Source of the DNA: Alteromonas mediterranea DE
GTDB lineage: Bacteria > Pseudomonadota > Gammaproteobacteria > Enterobacterales > Alteromonadaceae
DNA: 27,175 nt
Direction of reading: 5' to 3'
Assembly (NCBI RefSeq): GCF_000020585.3
Contig: NC_011138.3
Coordinates: forward strand, 2,939,785-2,966,959
Numbering within the stretch: position 1 is the stretch's first letter; each line of letters begins with the position of its first letter. This document shows positions 8,336-18,163 of the stretch, one piece after another. The notes under the pieces are model-generated. The model saw only the letters and a list, made by a program, of their open reading frames with translations. It did not search any database and was not told the DNA's origin. Position numbers and translations under genes: made by a program.

Positions 8336-9958
8336 CTAGCGGGTCAAACTGTTCACCACTTTTTCTACGTTTTCTGACATACTTTTCATAGAGTGAGACA
8401 TATCGTCGCGCTGTGCGAGCTGGTGATACTTCTCTGAAGAGTTAACTACATTGCTTATTATCATCTCAACTTGATGCAATACGGCCTCTTGTTCATCTGC
8501 AGCCTCGTTAAGTGCAACCACTACACTCGCAGTCTCTTGAATATCGTTTACCACGTTATTTAACGTTTTAAGCGCTGTAGCGGCCTCCGCTGCGTTAGTA
8601 TCAGATAACTGCTTGCCTGATGACATAGCCGCAACAGCCCCTTTTGCTTCGGCTTCAAAGCTGCTTAATATATCGTTAATTTCTTTCGTCGATTGCTGCG
8701 TTTTAGCGGCGAGGGCACGCACCTCATCAGCGACCACCGCAAAACCTCGCCCGTGCTCCCCTGCTCTCGCGGCTTCAATTGCTGCGTTAAGCGCTAAAAG
8801 GTTGGTTTGGTCCGCTATTTCATTAATGACATTCACAACTTTTAAAATATTCGTACTGCGGGTTTGTAAATCTGAAACAATGTCGCTTGATTCAGTCACC
8901 GTTTTAGCTAATTGTTTAAACCCGGCATTGGCGCTTTCGAATGTGGCATAACAGCTTGCCACATTTTTTTCAGAATTATTGGTTGCTACCGCTACCTGAT
9001 CGGTTATCGCCACCAAGTTTTGTACGATTTCTTTAAGCTTGTCAGTACTACTATCTAAAGAGCGGGAGGCGTCGCGTTGGTCATTAGCGCCTTCCATAAT
9101 CGACTGACTGACATTCCCAAGGGTACCAAACGCTTTATCAATTTCTCTCTCTGCCTGCTGGAGCTGCGCAACAGACTCTTTTAGCTTGTACTGTAAAGCC
9201 CGTGCAGAGTTCGCCAGCATACCAAGCTCATGATCGCTTGTATAAGTAAGCGCATAGTCATAATGACTGTTCGCTAGGTTTGATATACATGCAGCAACCT
9301 CTTTAGTAGGCTTAATGACCTGCGAACGCAAGCGGGCGATGACATAAACTACAGACAATACAGACAATACGATTGCTGCCAGTATTATCACCCAAAGCAT
9401 ACTTCGCGTATTCGCTTTAAGTGCAGCAATTGCACTGGCTGAATCCGACGCTATATCTGAGGCAATGCCGCTTAAAAGCTTCGCCGGCTCTCTATCAATA
9501 CCACGAACATAACTATCGCCTACTTTTGGATCAAACCCCGAATCGACAAATGCGTTATAACCTTCGCGGTATTTTTCAGCCATGACGGCGTGAGCCTGTT
9601 GAAACTGCCTAATGTTCGATTTAACGCTATCGTTGATAACCGCACTTGATAACATTTTGTCGAATTGGCGAGTAATATCCGCTTCACGTTGTTTGAAGCG
9701 CTCCCAATATTTTACTCTATCCTCTTTTTTATGGCCGCGAAGCAGTACGTTTTTCCATTCCTGAACCTGGGTTTTGAATGTACTTAGCGTGGTATTTACG
9801 TCACGCTCTGACTGTACTAGAGTATTTTCTAGTTCATCAAAAGCATTAAGCAGTGAAAACGATTTTAAAATAGACGCACCGTTTAACAATACGAGGATAA
9901 AGAAGCTGGCTAGAACGGGCGTCATAACCAAACGGCTGATGCTAGTGTAGTTGAACAC
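8336..9958 (-). CDS. Methyl-accepting chemotaxis protein
   Basis: This 540-residue transmembrane chemoreceptor signals through CheA/CheW to the flagellar motor or another output. The order is: first membrane helix about 12-33, a periplasmic helical sensor of roughly 150 residues (35-186), second membrane helix 187-208, HAMP domain about 208-262, then the long cytoplasmic signalling coiled coil. The hairpin tip is highly conserved ([19 protein letters not shown] near 382-400, then [12 protein letters not shown]). There is no C-terminal CheR-binding pentapeptide. The ligand cannot be read from the sequence. The start is GTG 9958 with AAAGG upstream. It is a single gene with its own terminator; the HDAC-family gene lies just downstream. 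Confidence 0.93.
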   Translation of the reverse strand: MFNYTSISRLVMTPVLASFFILVLLNGASILKSFSLLNAFDELENTLVQSERDVNTTLSTFKTQVQEWKNVLLRGHKKEDRVKYWERFKQREADITRQFDKMLSSAVINDSVKSNIRQFQQAHAVMAEKYREGYNAFVDSGFDPKVGDSYVRGIDREPAKLLSGIASDIASDSASAIAALKANTRSMLWVIILAAIVLSVLSVVYVIARLRSQVIKPTKEVAACISNLANSHYDYALTYTSDHELGMLANSARALQYKLKESVAQLQQAEREIDKAFGTLGNVSQSIMEGANDQRDASRSLDSSTDKLKEIVQNLVAITDQVAVATNNSEKNVASCYATFESANAGFKQLAKTVTESSDIVSDLQTRSTNILKVVNVINEIADQTNLLALNAAIEAARAGEHGRGFAVVADEVRALAAKTQQSTKEINDILSSFEAEAKGAVAAMSSGKQLSDTNAAEAATALKTLNNVVNDIQETASVVVALNEAADEQEAVLHQVEMIISNVVNSSEKYHQLAQRDDMSHSMKSMSENVEKVVNSLTR

Positions 9959-10002
9959 GGCTTAACCTTTAGTATAAATTCAAAGAAGGACGTCGCCATT
10001 AA

Positions 10003-10031
10003 ATGATATTTTTATGACGGTATGGTTACAA
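10003..10031 (-). promoter_or_regulatory. Candidate sigma70 promoter of the MCP gene
   Basis: On the minus strand TTGTAA (10026-10031), a 17-base spacer and TATCAT (10003-10008) match sigma70 in nine of twelve positions. The predicted leader is about 40 bases. No FliA-type box (TAAA-N15-GCCGATAA) is visible. Confidence 0.5.
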
Positions 10032-10268
10032 AAAAGGTATGGATACGTACACTTTAGTACCTATTTCTATACGCTTGAGCGGGGAATATACTGGTAGAGC
10101 CACACAACTTTTTAGTTTCCGTAAAAAGCGTAAAAGTCGAATGAACTCTAATAAGACTAGCCAGTTTTGTTTGGCTATAAAAGCAAATAGATAGTGTTAT
10201 AAATATTAACCAAGATATGCCGACTTAACAAAACACTGCAGGCTAATCATTCATAACGTAAAGCTCAT
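10032..10268. other. Rest of the 310-base AT-rich gap between MCP and IalB-family genes
   Basis: I see no gene here. A short inverted repeat TAGCCA-N8-TGGCTA (10158-10177) lies about 90 bases after the IalB-family stop, but it has no T run and would be a weak terminator at best. Confidence 0.4.
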
Positions 10269-10808
10269 TTATTCGGTAATAAAAGTGTACAGCTCGCGAT
10301 AACCTTTAAGTGATACTGGATAAATGATCTGTTCATCTTCTATAAAAAATGCAAACATCATAGTTTGCCCGCCCTTCATTTGTTCAGATAACCCTCTAGG
10401 TATGAGAGACTTAACCTCACAAACGCTTTCATCACATTGGTTAATTGGAGCTTTGATTACTTTTTCACTATCAACTTTAACCGCAACACCTTTTGACTTA
10501 TCTGCTTTAGGGCTAAAACGAAATACTAAATGCGGTGAAGGATCCTTGCTTTGATAACCTATCATAACACCCAATACAACATTATTTGGAGCGCTCCCCT
10601 TCTGAACCATTTGGTGAGCTATACATTGCTTATGACTATCAATACCGGTTTTACAAACAACTTGCCAAGAACCAAATCTAATAGGTTCTTCCACACTTGT
10701 CTCTGCATTTAGAGACAAACAATAAAGTGACACTGTTAGTGTTAAAAAACCTTGGATACAACTTTTCAAGCTGTATCCAAGTTTAATATTTTTCGTATAT
10801 TTATCCAT
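10269..10808 (-). CDS. IalB-family (invasion-associated locus B) exported protein
   Basis: This 179-residue protein resembles the IalB family (COG5342). The pattern is a secretion signal, then a FGSWQVVC opening of the domain near residue 46, a second Cys in KQCIAHQ, a VVLGVMIGY strand and a C-x(4)-C pair (QCDESVC). Such cysteines usually form disulfides in the periplasm. The signal peptide runs to about residue 35 (hydrophobic FLTLTVSLYCLSL, cut near LNA/E). IalB was named in Bartonella, where it affects red-cell invasion; in marine bacteria its role is unknown, so the name should not be read as virulence. It starts 10 bases after the PEP-CTERM gene stop, with no clear ribosome site, which suggests co-transcription and translational coupling. 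Confidence 0.75.
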   Translation of the reverse strand: MDKYTKNIKLGYSLKSCIQGFLTLTVSLYCLSLNAETSVEEPIRFGSWQVVCKTGIDSHKQCIAHQMVQKGSAPNNVVLGVMIGYQSKDPSPHLVFRFSPKADKSKGVAVKVDSEKVIKAPINQCDESVCEVKSLIPRGLSEQMKGGQTMMFAFFIEDEQIIYPVSLKGYRELYTFITE

Positions 10809-10818
10809 TACTATGAAC

Positions 10819-12039
10819 TTATTTATTCATAAACGAAATAGAAGCTTTCTTACGGATACTACGCATCATTATTAGAGATATACCTAGTAACCCTAAAGAT
10901 GATGGAGCCGGCACATCAACTAGATCATCCGTATCAATCGTTATAGCAATCTGACTTATATCCACATCCCCTGCCTCAACGAACGTCAAGCCTGTTATAA
11001 ATGCTGCAGGATCACTCGGGTCTAGCATTTCTTCTACTTCTATACCCTTTACTTGAAACTGGGAAACTCCGTCGGGTTCAAAGTCAAAAGCTATGTTAGC
11101 AAGTGCCTCTCCTAAGAATAGATTGTAGTCAGAGCCATCCCAGCCGTATACATCAAATATACCATCTCCGATTTCTGGCAAGATTACGCTAGCGACGTTT
11201 GGACCACTATTTACAACATAGTCATAGCCGACTGCAACTATAGGATCTATAAATATAGGAAATGATGGTTCCGTCACTGTAAACGAAAAGTCAAAGGAAT
11301 CTGGTGTGTCATCCTCTTCAGGCAATAAAGGATTCTCAGGAGACCCCAATTCATTGCAAGAAGGGTTACATTCGCCTGCTGCATCATCTAAAAATAAAGT
11401 TGCGTTAAGAATAGTGTCTGAAGAATTGGTCACAGCAAAACCAATTGTATATTCACCATCTTGACTAAGTTCTTCTGCAAAAGAGAAAACTCCAGAAATG
11501 CCATCTGAACCCGTTGCTAGCCCTGGACCAGTAGTGCTCGCTAAAGTTTCAATCTGAGTTGTTCCATCGGGAGCAATCAATACAGCAAAGGAAGGGTCAG
11601 TAAAAGGAATATAGTCACGGGCCGCATAATTCCATGACATATCAATAGTGTCACCGGCACTGGCTACAAAGCTTTGAGAAATAGCTGAACCATTAGTTAA
11701 AGAACTATTTCCAAATGGGGTCTGAGTAGCGTTGAAACTTCCACTAGCAATGCCGAAAAAACTTTCTATCTCGGAAACACTCGCACCAAAAGAGTCCATG
11801 AATGCCATACTTGATTCGTTTGGGGAGATTAAATAGTTAGTACCATTATTTGTTACAACAGTTGTAGGACCTGCTGCTACAACTTGACCGATCGTATCCC
11901 AACCACTTAAATCACCAGTTTCGAAGCCTTGGTTTATCAAGGATATTGGAGCAGCCATTGCACTACCTGTTCCAAGCACCACAGAGGTAATGAGTATACT
12001 CTTCGCTAAGCATCTATGAGTCTTGAGAAATTTTTTCAT
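10819..12039 (-). CDS. PEP-CTERM-type exported protein
   Basis: This 406-residue exported protein of unknown function has a signal peptide (residues 1 to about 29, ending SAMA/A), then a NQGFETGDLSGW opening common in surface proteins with carbohydrate-binding-like beta folds. The body is acidic and rich in Ser, Asp and Gly, with one close Cys pair (ECNPSC). The C-terminus has a PEP-CTERM-like sorting signal in the PxP variant form: VPAPSSLGLLGISL, hydrophobic stretch, then RSIRKK, followed by an unusual tail of eight residues (ASISFMNK). The known family is processed by an exosortase, tied to exopolysaccharide loci; none is in this window. ATG 12039 has AAGGAT upstream. It is followed 10 bases later by the IalB-family gene. 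Confidence 0.78.
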   Translation of the reverse strand: MKKFLKTHRCLAKSILITSVVLGTGSAMAAPISLINQGFETGDLSGWDTIGQVVAAGPTTVVTNNGTNYLISPNESSMAFMDSFGASVSEIESFFGIASGSFNATQTPFGNSSLTNGSAISQSFVASAGDTIDMSWNYAARDYIPFTDPSFAVLIAPDGTTQIETLASTTGPGLATGSDGISGVFSFAEELSQDGEYTIGFAVTNSSDTILNATLFLDDAAGECNPSCNELGSPENPLLPEEDDTPDSFDFSFTVTEPSFPIFIDPIVAVGYDYVVNSGPNVASVILPEIGDGIFDVYGWDGSDYNLFLGEALANIAFDFEPDGVSQFQVKGIEVEEMLDPSDPAAFITGLTFVEAGDVDISQIAITIDTDDLVDVPAPSSLGLLGISLIMMRSIRKKASISFMNK

Positions 12040-12063
12040 TTTGTCATCCTTTGAAATCGGAAT

Positions 12064-12084
12064 TTAATAGCAGATAGCTATTAA
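12064..12084. repeat. Inverted repeat in the PEP-CTERM gene leader
   Basis: TTAATAGC-N5-GCTATTAA is a perfect 8-bp inverted repeat 25 to 45 bases upstream of the ATG at 12039. It could be an RNA hairpin in the 5' leader or an operator. It is AT-rich and weakly stable. Confidence 0.4.
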
Positions 12085-12153
12085 CCAAATCCCTTTGTTA
12101 AGTAATTTATTGAAAAAGAATAAGCAAAAAAAATACCAACCCAAAAAAACCAT

Positions 12154-12182
12154 TAAATACAAAGCCTTACAAAAAAATACAA
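12154..12182 (-). promoter_or_regulatory. Candidate promoter of the PEP-CTERM/IalB unit
   Basis: On the minus strand TTGTAT (12177-12182), a 17-base spacer and TATTTA (12154-12159) give a fair sigma70 match in strongly AT-rich DNA. The predicted leader is about 110 bases and contains the inverted repeat at 12064-12084. Confidence 0.4.
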
Positions 12183-12279
12183 TGAGACTTTACTTTTGTT
12201 TGTAAATTTATTGGACACATTTTGACTTTTGTTACTATTCAGAGCCATATGAAACAAGCCAGATATTGAATCAATATTC

Positions 12280-12306
12280 AAAAAAAGAGCCCGAAAGCTC
12301 TTTTTT
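12280..12306 (-). terminator. Rho-independent terminator after guaA
   Basis: GAGC/GCTC flanked by A and T runs (AAAAAAGAGC at 12281-12290, GCTCTTTTTT at 12297-12306) has a 6-base loop. On the minus strand it ends in seven Ts, about 20 bases after the guaA stop. It is symmetrical and may act both ways. Confidence 0.85.
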
Positions 12307-12326
12307 GTTTATTGCATTAAAGCAGG

Positions 12327-13904
12327 TTATTCCCACTCAATGGTAGCAGGCGGTTTACCTGAAATATCATAGACCACACGGCTGATGCCGTCGATTTCAT
12401 TGATAATCCGGTTCGACACTTTACCTAAGAAATCATATGGAAGGTGTGCCCAATGCGCTGTCATAAAGTCGATGGTTTCTACCGCACGTAAACTTACTAC
12501 CCAGTCGTATTTGCGGGCATCACCCATTACGCCAACTGAGCGCACGGGTAAGAATACCGTGAACGCTTGACTTACTTTCTGGTAAAGATCGGCGGCATAC
12601 AATTCTTCGATAAAGATAGCATCGGCACGACGAAGTAAATCGCAATACTCTTTCTTTATCTCGCCTAACACACGTACGCCTAGTCCCGGACCAGGAAACG
12701 GGTGACGGTAAAGCATGTCGTATGGCAAGCCTAGTTCTAAGCCAATTTTACGTACTTCGTCTTTGAATAGCTCACGCAGTGGCTCAACTAGCCCTAGTTC
12801 CATATCTTCTGGAAGGCCGCCTACGTTATGGTGAGACTTAATTACGTGTGCTTTACCTGTTGCAGAGCCCGCTGACTCGATCACGTCTGGGTAGATAGTA
12901 CCCTGTGCTAGCCACTTGGCATTTTCTAACTTACTCGCCTCTTCATCGAATACGCGAACAAACTCGTTACCGATGGCTTTACGCTTAAGCTCTGGGTCTT
13001 CAATGCCTTTAAGGCGGTCTAAGAAACGCCCTTCTGCATCGACACGGATAATGTTTAACCCAAAGTGGTCGCCAAACATTTCCATTACCTGGTCAGCTTC
13101 ATTTAGGCGTAACAGGCCGTTATCTACAAATACACAGGTGAGGTTTTTGCCTATAGCACGGTGAAGCAGCATGGCAGTAACTGAAGAGTCTACGCCACCT
13201 GAAAGACCAAGAATAACTCTCTCATCACCTACTTTTTCTTTAATGCGCTCAATGGCATCTTCTATTATCGCTCCTGCCGTCCACAGCTTTTCACACTTAC
13301 AAATATCCATTACGAATTGGGTAAGTAAGCGCATACCTTGGCGGGTGTGAGTCACTTCTGGGTGGAATTGAACACCGTAGAATTGCTTCTCTTCGTTATA
13401 CATTGCAGCGTGAGGGCATGACGCCGTTTGCGCAATAGTTTCAAAGCCTTCAGGAATAGCGGCCACTTTGTCCCCATGACTCATCCATACATCAAGCAGG
13501 GCTGCGCCGTTATCACCAATGGCATCTTCAATTTTATCAAGTAGCGGGCTTGGTTTAATCACTTCAACCTGCGCGTAGCCAAACTCGCGCTTATCAGAAC
13601 CTAATACACCACCGCCTAATTGGTGAGCCATTGTTTGCATGCCGTAGCACACGCCTAATACAGGCACACCAGCTTCAAATACATAATCTGGCGCTCGCGG
13701 AGAGCCTTCTTCTGTGACCGACTCAGGCCCACCAGATAAAATGATACCTTGCGGATTGAATTCGCGAATTTGCTCTTCCGTGACATCCCAAGCCCATAGC
13801 TCACAGTAAACACCAATTTCGCGAACGCGACGTGCAATTAACTGCGTGTATTGCGAGCCAAAATCCAAAATGAGTATGCGTTGGTCGTGGATATTTGTGG
13901 TCAT
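12327..13904 (-). CDS. guaA: GMP synthase (glutamine-hydrolysing)
   Basis: GuaA converts XMP to GMP with ATP and glutamine, the last step of guanine nucleotide synthesis. The 525-residue product has the E. coli length and numbering. The N-terminal class I glutamine amidotransferase holds the nucleophile C86 (GVCYGMQ) and H181/E183 (QFHPEVTH). The ATP pyrophosphatase domain begins with the P-loop [10 protein letters not shown] (about 232-241). The C-terminal dimerisation domain ends KPPATIEWE, as in the family. It follows guaB by 70 bases, with a hairpin in the gap, so it is probably expressed from the guaB promoter. The ATG start has only a weak ribosome site. Confidence 0.98.
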   Translation of the reverse strand: MTTNIHDQRILILDFGSQYTQLIARRVREIGVYCELWAWDVTEEQIREFNPQGIILSGGPESVTEEGSPRAPDYVFEAGVPVLGVCYGMQTMAHQLGGGVLGSDKREFGYAQVEVIKPSPLLDKIEDAIGDNGAALLDVWMSHGDKVAAIPEGFETIAQTASCPHAAMYNEEKQFYGVQFHPEVTHTRQGMRLLTQFVMDICKCEKLWTAGAIIEDAIERIKEKVGDERVILGLSGGVDSSVTAMLLHRAIGKNLTCVFVDNGLLRLNEADQVMEMFGDHFGLNIIRVDAEGRFLDRLKGIEDPELKRKAIGNEFVRVFDEEASKLENAKWLAQGTIYPDVIESAGSATGKAHVIKSHHNVGGLPEDMELGLVEPLRELFKDEVRKIGLELGLPYDMLYRHPFPGPGLGVRVLGEIKKEYCDLLRRADAIFIEELYAADLYQKVSQAFTVFLPVRSVGVMGDARKYDWVVSLRAVETIDFMTAHWAHLPYDFLGKVSNRIINEIDGISRVVYDISGKPPATIEWE

Positions 13905-13937
13905 GTTTTGTTTTTACCCGTTAAATAAAAGAACAAA

Positions 13938-13956
13938 GGCTGGTGTAGTACCAGCC
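13938..13956 (-). terminator. Hairpin between guaB and guaA, possible attenuator
   Basis: GGCTGGT (13938-13944) and ACCAGCC (13950-13956) form a perfect 7-bp stem with a 5-base loop. On the minus strand it is followed by TTTGTTCTTTTA, an interrupted T run. It may partly terminate transcription or protect the upstream guaB message. Confidence 0.45.
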
Positions 13957-13974
13957 TCGCAGTCGTCGGTCGCC

Positions 13975-15444
13975 TTAACCTAAACGGTAATTTGGCGCTT
14001 CTTTGGTTATGCTTACATCGTGTACGTGACTCTCGCCCATTCCGGCAGACGTAACGCGCACGAATTGCGCTTTGGTGTTCATCTCTTCAATAGTAGCACA
14101 GCCAGTTAAGCCCATAGCTGAACGTAAACCGCCCATTTGCTGATGAATAATGTTCGCAATCGGCCCTTTATAGGCGACGCGACCTTCGATACCTTCTGGT
14201 ACCAATTTTTCAGCGTTGTTAGACTCTTGGAAGTAACGATCTGATGAACCATGGCTTTGGTTCATTGCACCTAGCGAGCCCATACCGCGGTACGACTTGT
14301 AGTAGCGGCCTTGGAACAGCTCTACTTCACCTGGTGATTCTTCGGTGCCCGCTAGCATACTGCCAACCATTACACAGCTTGCGCCGGCAGCCAGTGCCTT
14401 GGCAATATCACCAGAGAAACGAATACCGCCGTCAGCAATAACGGGAATATCGGTATCTTTAAGTGCTTCAACAGCATCAGATACCGCAGTAATTTGAGGT
14501 ACACCGCACCCGGTTACGATACGGGTAGTACAAATTGAACCAGGGCCAATACCTACTTTAACCGCATCTACGCCCGCATCAGCTAGTGCTTTTGCGCCGT
14601 CGCCCGTTGCAACGTTACCCGCAATAATTTGGATGTCTGGGAAATCTGCGCGTACTTTCTTAACGCGGTCAATAACGCCCTGTGAGTGGCCGTGTGAAGT
14701 ATCGATAAGCAGAACGTCAACGCCAGCGTCAACCAATAGTGCAATACGCTCATCAGTACCTGGCCCTACACTCACTGCAGCGCCAACACGAAGGCGGCCT
14801 AATTCATCTTTACATGCATTAGGTTTATTTTCAGCTTTTTGAAAGTCTTTAACGGTGATGAGGCCGGTTAGCTTGAATGCATCATCAACCACGAGAATTT
14901 TTTCAATACGGTGTTCGTGCATAAGGTCTAACACCACGTCAGAGCTTGCACCCTCTTTAACCGTAACCAAATCATCTTTGCCGGTCATCACATTGCTAAT
15001 AGGTAGCTCTAAGCGCTTTTCAAAGCGAAGGTCTCGACCAGTAACAATACCAATAAGGTTATTGTCTTTATCTGTTACAGGGAAACCCGAGTAACCAAGG
15101 CGTTTAGAAAGGGAAATAACGTCACCGATAGTCGCATCTTTATCTACCGTTACCGGGTCAGATACCACACCGCTTTCATATTTTTTAACTTCGCGTACGT
15201 GTTTAGCTTGCTCTTCTGGCTTCATGTTCTTGTGAATGAAACCAATACCACCCTCTTGTGCTAGCGCGATTGCTAGGCGGGCTTCAGAAACCGTGTCCAT
15301 GGCAGCTGACACCATTGGGATATTAAGCGTTACATTACGCGTAAGGCGCGTTTGTAAGTTTGCAGTGTGAGGGAGGACGGTCGAGTGGCCGGGAACCAGC
15401 AACACATCGTCGAACGTCAGGGCTTCTTGGATGATACGTAGCAT
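13975..15444 (-). CDS. guaB: IMP dehydrogenase
   Basis: GuaB oxidises IMP to XMP with NAD, the committed step to GMP. From ATG 15444 ([13 protein letters not shown]) the product is 489 residues, one more than E. coli. The reading frame is open further upstream to 15759, but that extension crosses the guaB promoter and the divergent xseA start and is not real. The barrel is interrupted by two CBS domains (about residues 93-150 and 155-205). The catalytic loop carries C305 in [15 protein letters not shown], and the flap region (MGSLGAM...SSDRYFQ) is present. It heads the guaBA unit. The promoter at 15484-15512 has a GC-rich discriminator, which fits growth-rate control known for guaBA; this is inferred here. 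Confidence 0.97.
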   Translation of the reverse strand: MLRIIQEALTFDDVLLVPGHSTVLPHTANLQTRLTRNVTLNIPMVSAAMDTVSEARLAIALAQEGGIGFIHKNMKPEEQAKHVREVKKYESGVVSDPVTVDKDATIGDVISLSKRLGYSGFPVTDKDNNLIGIVTGRDLRFEKRLELPISNVMTGKDDLVTVKEGASSDVVLDLMHEHRIEKILVVDDAFKLTGLITVKDFQKAENKPNACKDELGRLRVGAAVSVGPGTDERIALLVDAGVDVLLIDTSHGHSQGVIDRVKKVRADFPDIQIIAGNVATGDGAKALADAGVDAVKVGIGPGSICTTRIVTGCGVPQITAVSDAVEALKDTDIPVIADGGIRFSGDIAKALAAGASCVMVGSMLAGTEESPGEVELFQGRYYKSYRGMGSLGAMNQSHGSSDRYFQESNNAEKLVPEGIEGRVAYKGPIANIIHQQMGGLRSAMGLTGCATIEEMNTKAQFVRVTSAGMGESHVHDVSITKEAPNYRLG

Positions 15445-15483
15445 GCAACAACACCTATTCAGTTGAGGGTTAATTGCGGCGCA

Positions 15484-15512
15484 ATTGTAGTGTTTTTTGT
15501 TTTTCAGGTAAA
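15484..15512 (-). promoter_or_regulatory. Probable guaBA promoter
   Basis: On the minus strand TTTACC (15507-15512), a 17-base spacer and TACAAT (15484-15489) lie about 40 bases before guaB. The bases after the -10 are TGCGCCGC, a GC-rich discriminator like those of stringently controlled promoters. Confidence 0.6.
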
Positions 15513-15544
15513 CTCTAAATGTATTAAACCTTGTGATTTTTTTT

Positions 15545-16897
15545 ATGTTTACAAATTCGCCATCTACCTCTCGACAAATTTTAACAGTTACTAAGCTAAA
15601 TCGCCTCGCCAGAACCGTACTAGAGGGCGAAATTGGTCTTATTTGGCTATCTGCAGAAATATCAAACTTTGTGGCCGCCGCTTCAGGGCATTGGTACTTC
15701 ACCCTGAAAGACAATAAAGCGCAAGTTCGCGCCGCCATGTTTAAAGGCGCTAATCGCAATGTACGCCTTCGCCCAAAAGAAGGCGATAAAATTTTAGTGC
15801 GCGCTTCGGTAGGACTATATGAAGCCCGCGGTGACTATCAACTTGTTGTTGAGCACATGGAAAGCGACGGTGAAGGTGCGCTTAAGCAAGCGTTTGAAGC
15901 ATTAAAATTCAAGCTTAATAATGAAGGGCTATTTGATGCAACGAATAAGCGGCCACTGCCTGAACGTATAAATCGCATTGGAGTGATCACTTCATCAAGC
16001 GGCGCAGCGCTTCACGATGTCTTAAGCGTATTGAAACGCAGAAGCCCGCAAACTGAGGTTATTGTTTACCCATCTATGGTACAGGGTGAAGCCGCACCGC
16101 TTCAGCTAATTAATGCGCTGCGTAAAGCTAACCAACGTTCAGAGGTCGACGTGCTTCTACTCACCAGAGGCGGAGGCTCGCTGGAAGATTTATGGTGCTT
16201 TAACGATGAAAGCTTGGCCAGAGAAATAGCCGCCAGCACCCTTCCCATCGTGAGCGCCGTTGGCCACGAAGTAGACTTTACCATTAGCGACTTTGTGGCT
16301 GATGTACGCTCTCCCACCCCATCTGCTGCGGCAGAAATTTTAAGTCAAGACTCTACAGCGCTCTATCAAACCATAAACCAGCAGAAGCAGCGTTTGGCCC
16401 GCGCGATGAACCATTGTATTCAGGCGAATAAGCAACAACTGACCCTTAAAAAGCAGCGCTTAGATGCTCTGCACCCGCAAAGTCGTATACAGTCTCAGTG
16501 GCAAACCTTAGACAGGTTACAGCTGCGCTTAGTACACGCAATGCAAAGGGATATGTCCACTGCGGAAAAGCGCGTTCATGCGCTTAACTACCGATTAAAT
16601 CAACAATCGCCTGCGGCGCGTGTAGCCCGAGCGAAAGACAAACTTAGTTACGCAAACGCTAAGTTGATCGCTACTATGACTGCCTTGCTCAAAAACAAGA
16701 AAAGTGAACTCGGTGGTTCCGTAACACTCTTACAATCTGTAAGCCCGCTCTCTACGTTGGCTCGAGGCTACAGCATTACCCTTACTGATAGCACTACGGT
16801 TAATAACGTTAGCAAGGTTAATGTAGGCGATGAGATAAAAACACGAGTGACTGATGGCGAAATAACCAGTACAGTGACAAATATTCAACGGCAATAG
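15545..16897 (+). CDS. xseA: Exodeoxyribonuclease VII large subunit
   Basis: XseA, with XseB, forms a nuclease that degrades single-stranded DNA from both ends and takes part in repair. From ATG 15545 ([11 protein letters not shown]) it has 450 residues; a GTG at 15533 would add four. Neither has a clear ribosome site. The N-terminal OB-fold spans about residues 15-115 ([21 protein letters not shown]). The catalytic domain contains [30 protein letters not shown] and [30 protein letters not shown] long Q/K/R-rich helical part (about 275-400) is the coiled coil known to bind XseB. The C-terminus holds LARGYSIT. It is divergent from guaB; xseB is not in the window. Confidence 0.96.
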   Translation: MFTNSPSTSRQILTVTKLNRLARTVLEGEIGLIWLSAEISNFVAAASGHWYFTLKDNKAQVRAAMFKGANRNVRLRPKEGDKILVRASVGLYEARGDYQLVVEHMESDGEGALKQAFEALKFKLNNEGLFDATNKRPLPERINRIGVITSSSGAALHDVLSVLKRRSPQTEVIVYPSMVQGEAAPLQLINALRKANQRSEVDVLLLTRGGGSLEDLWCFNDESLAREIAASTLPIVSAVGHEVDFTISDFVADVRSPTPSAAAEILSQDSTALYQTINQQKQRLARAMNHCIQANKQQLTLKKQRLDALHPQSRIQSQWQTLDRLQLRLVHAMQRDMSTAEKRVHALNYRLNQQSPAARVARAKDKLSYANAKLIATMTALLKNKKSELGGSVTLLQSVSPLSTLARGYSITLTDSTTVNNVSKVNVGDEIKTRVTDGEITSTVTNIQRQ

Positions 16898-16912
16898 GTA
16901 GCCTTTAGTTTT

Positions 16913-18163
16913 ATGCCCGTTAAGGTAAACCCGAATTCTTTTTTCACATTACACCGACGGGCGCTTTTTGCAGCACCCGTTATACAGGGGTTTGTGCTGC
17001 TTTTTACCCTGTATTTTTCCCTCTCACTTTTACCCAGTTTGGCCTGGGGAGCCGAAGTTAACCTACCGGTATCCGTTTTCTCTACCTATCCCAGCGACGC
17101 CCTGCAACAATCCTGTCAAACCCAACGCCAAATAGATGTTGAAACTAAAACGGTCACTTCTTTTAAACCTCAACATGAAAGTATTGATGGCTACGTCAAT
17201 GAAAGTGCCTTATTTGCTAACAACGAATTATGTATCGAAGATGCCATATCCCCCGATGCCTTTATTGAGCAAATAATAAAATCTGGCGTTTTTACTAACC
17301 TTCGCCCTTTTGGCGAGGGTAACGATTACGAATTGCTTATAGCAAATGTCGGCCCAGCACCAAGGACTACACATGATAATTTAATGCCAAAAGACGCTAA
17401 ACAATATGCTGAATTTACAATACAGTGGCGCGGCATTGAAATAGACTCAGCGTCGTTTAGTGCGTCATTAAATAACGATACTAATAAAATAAAAAGTAAA
17501 AGGCAGGGTTCACAAGAAGGTATAGCTAACGCCCAACAACAAGCCCCACAAACACTTGTTTCAAAATGGCTTGACTATGCAGAGCGTACGGGGCTATTCA
17601 CAAGCCAATATTTATTTACCGCGCTAGAGGCAAGCAATTATGAAAGCGCGTTACAGGTACCTAGTGCGGTGGGTGAATTTACCAAATTAGCTACTCAGCT
17701 TTACGCTGACCCCTTTAGCGGCGCGATAACCCGTTATACGCATCCGGCATACGAAGATGCATTAATTGACGTTACCGTTTACCCCTTTTTAGAACAACTT
17801 ACTCTCGACGAAAATGAGTTGCTGCCAAAGCAGTTAGAGGAAGACCTAAAGCGAGCCAAGAGTAACGCACAAATACAAAAACTCACCTTGTCCCAAGTAA
17901 AGCCCGCTGCTCGCTACGAGGTTAATAATCAAATTTTTGGATGGCGATTGGGCCTTAGCGCTACTTCTGAAACATCGCCATCTATCTATGCCACCACCTA
18001 CGTTTTTCGACGACAAGATAAAATTATTAAAGTATCTACCACTTTCCCGCCCGACTATTCCGACAATATAGTGGATAAGCTCATTGTAAAAATAGAAGTA
18101 CCAGAAGAATCTAAAATGATGAAAAACGTGCGCGCACTGCTGTTGCAGCGGCCTCAACAGTAA
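16913..18163 (+). CDS. Exported protein of unknown function
   Basis: I do not recognise this 416-residue protein. It has a long basic N-terminal region, a hydrophobic segment (about 20-43) and a likely signal peptidase site at AWG/A (46/47), so it is probably periplasmic. Two cysteines soon after the cut (C68, C107) could form a disulfide. A polar Q/K/S/N-rich stretch (about 190-215) separates an N-terminal from a C-terminal half. The C-terminal half alternates strands and helices (YATTYVFRRQDKIIKVSTTFP, DNIVDKLIVKI), which suggests a compact alpha/beta fold. It begins 15 bases after xseA, so the two are probably co-transcribed, although an envelope protein and a nuclease have no evident shared job. 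Confidence 0.8.
   Translation: MPVKVNPNSFFTLHRRALFAAPVIQGFVLLFTLYFSLSLLPSLAWGAEVNLPVSVFSTYPSDALQQSCQTQRQIDVETKTVTSFKPQHESIDGYVNESALFANNELCIEDAISPDAFIEQIIKSGVFTNLRPFGEGNDYELLIANVGPAPRTTHDNLMPKDAKQYAEFTIQWRGIEIDSASFSASLNNDTNKIKSKRQGSQEGIANAQQQAPQTLVSKWLDYAERTGLFTSQYLFTALEASNYESALQVPSAVGEFTKLATQLYADPFSGAITRYTHPAYEDALIDVTVYPFLEQLTLDENELLPKQLEEDLKRAKSNAQIQKLTLSQVKPAARYEVNNQIFGWRLGLSATSETSPSIYATTYVFRRQDKIIKVSTTFPPDYSDNIVDKLIVKIEVPEESKMMKNVRALLLQRPQQ

Noticed and set aside
9964..10031. A FliA (sigma28) promoter for the chemotaxis gene
   Set aside because: No TAAA-N15-GCCGATAA match was found; the nearest sequence (GGCGACGT) fits poorly, while a sigma70 match is better.
12055..12330. A riboswitch in the AT-rich gap before the PEP-CTERM gene
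   Set aside because: Only a simple inverted repeat and homopolymer runs are visible; no known aptamer pattern could be recognised.
15445..15759. A 105-residue N-terminal extension of guaB
   Set aside because: The extension crosses the guaBA promoter and the divergent xseA start, and the conserved IMP dehydrogenase N-terminus begins at ATG 15444.
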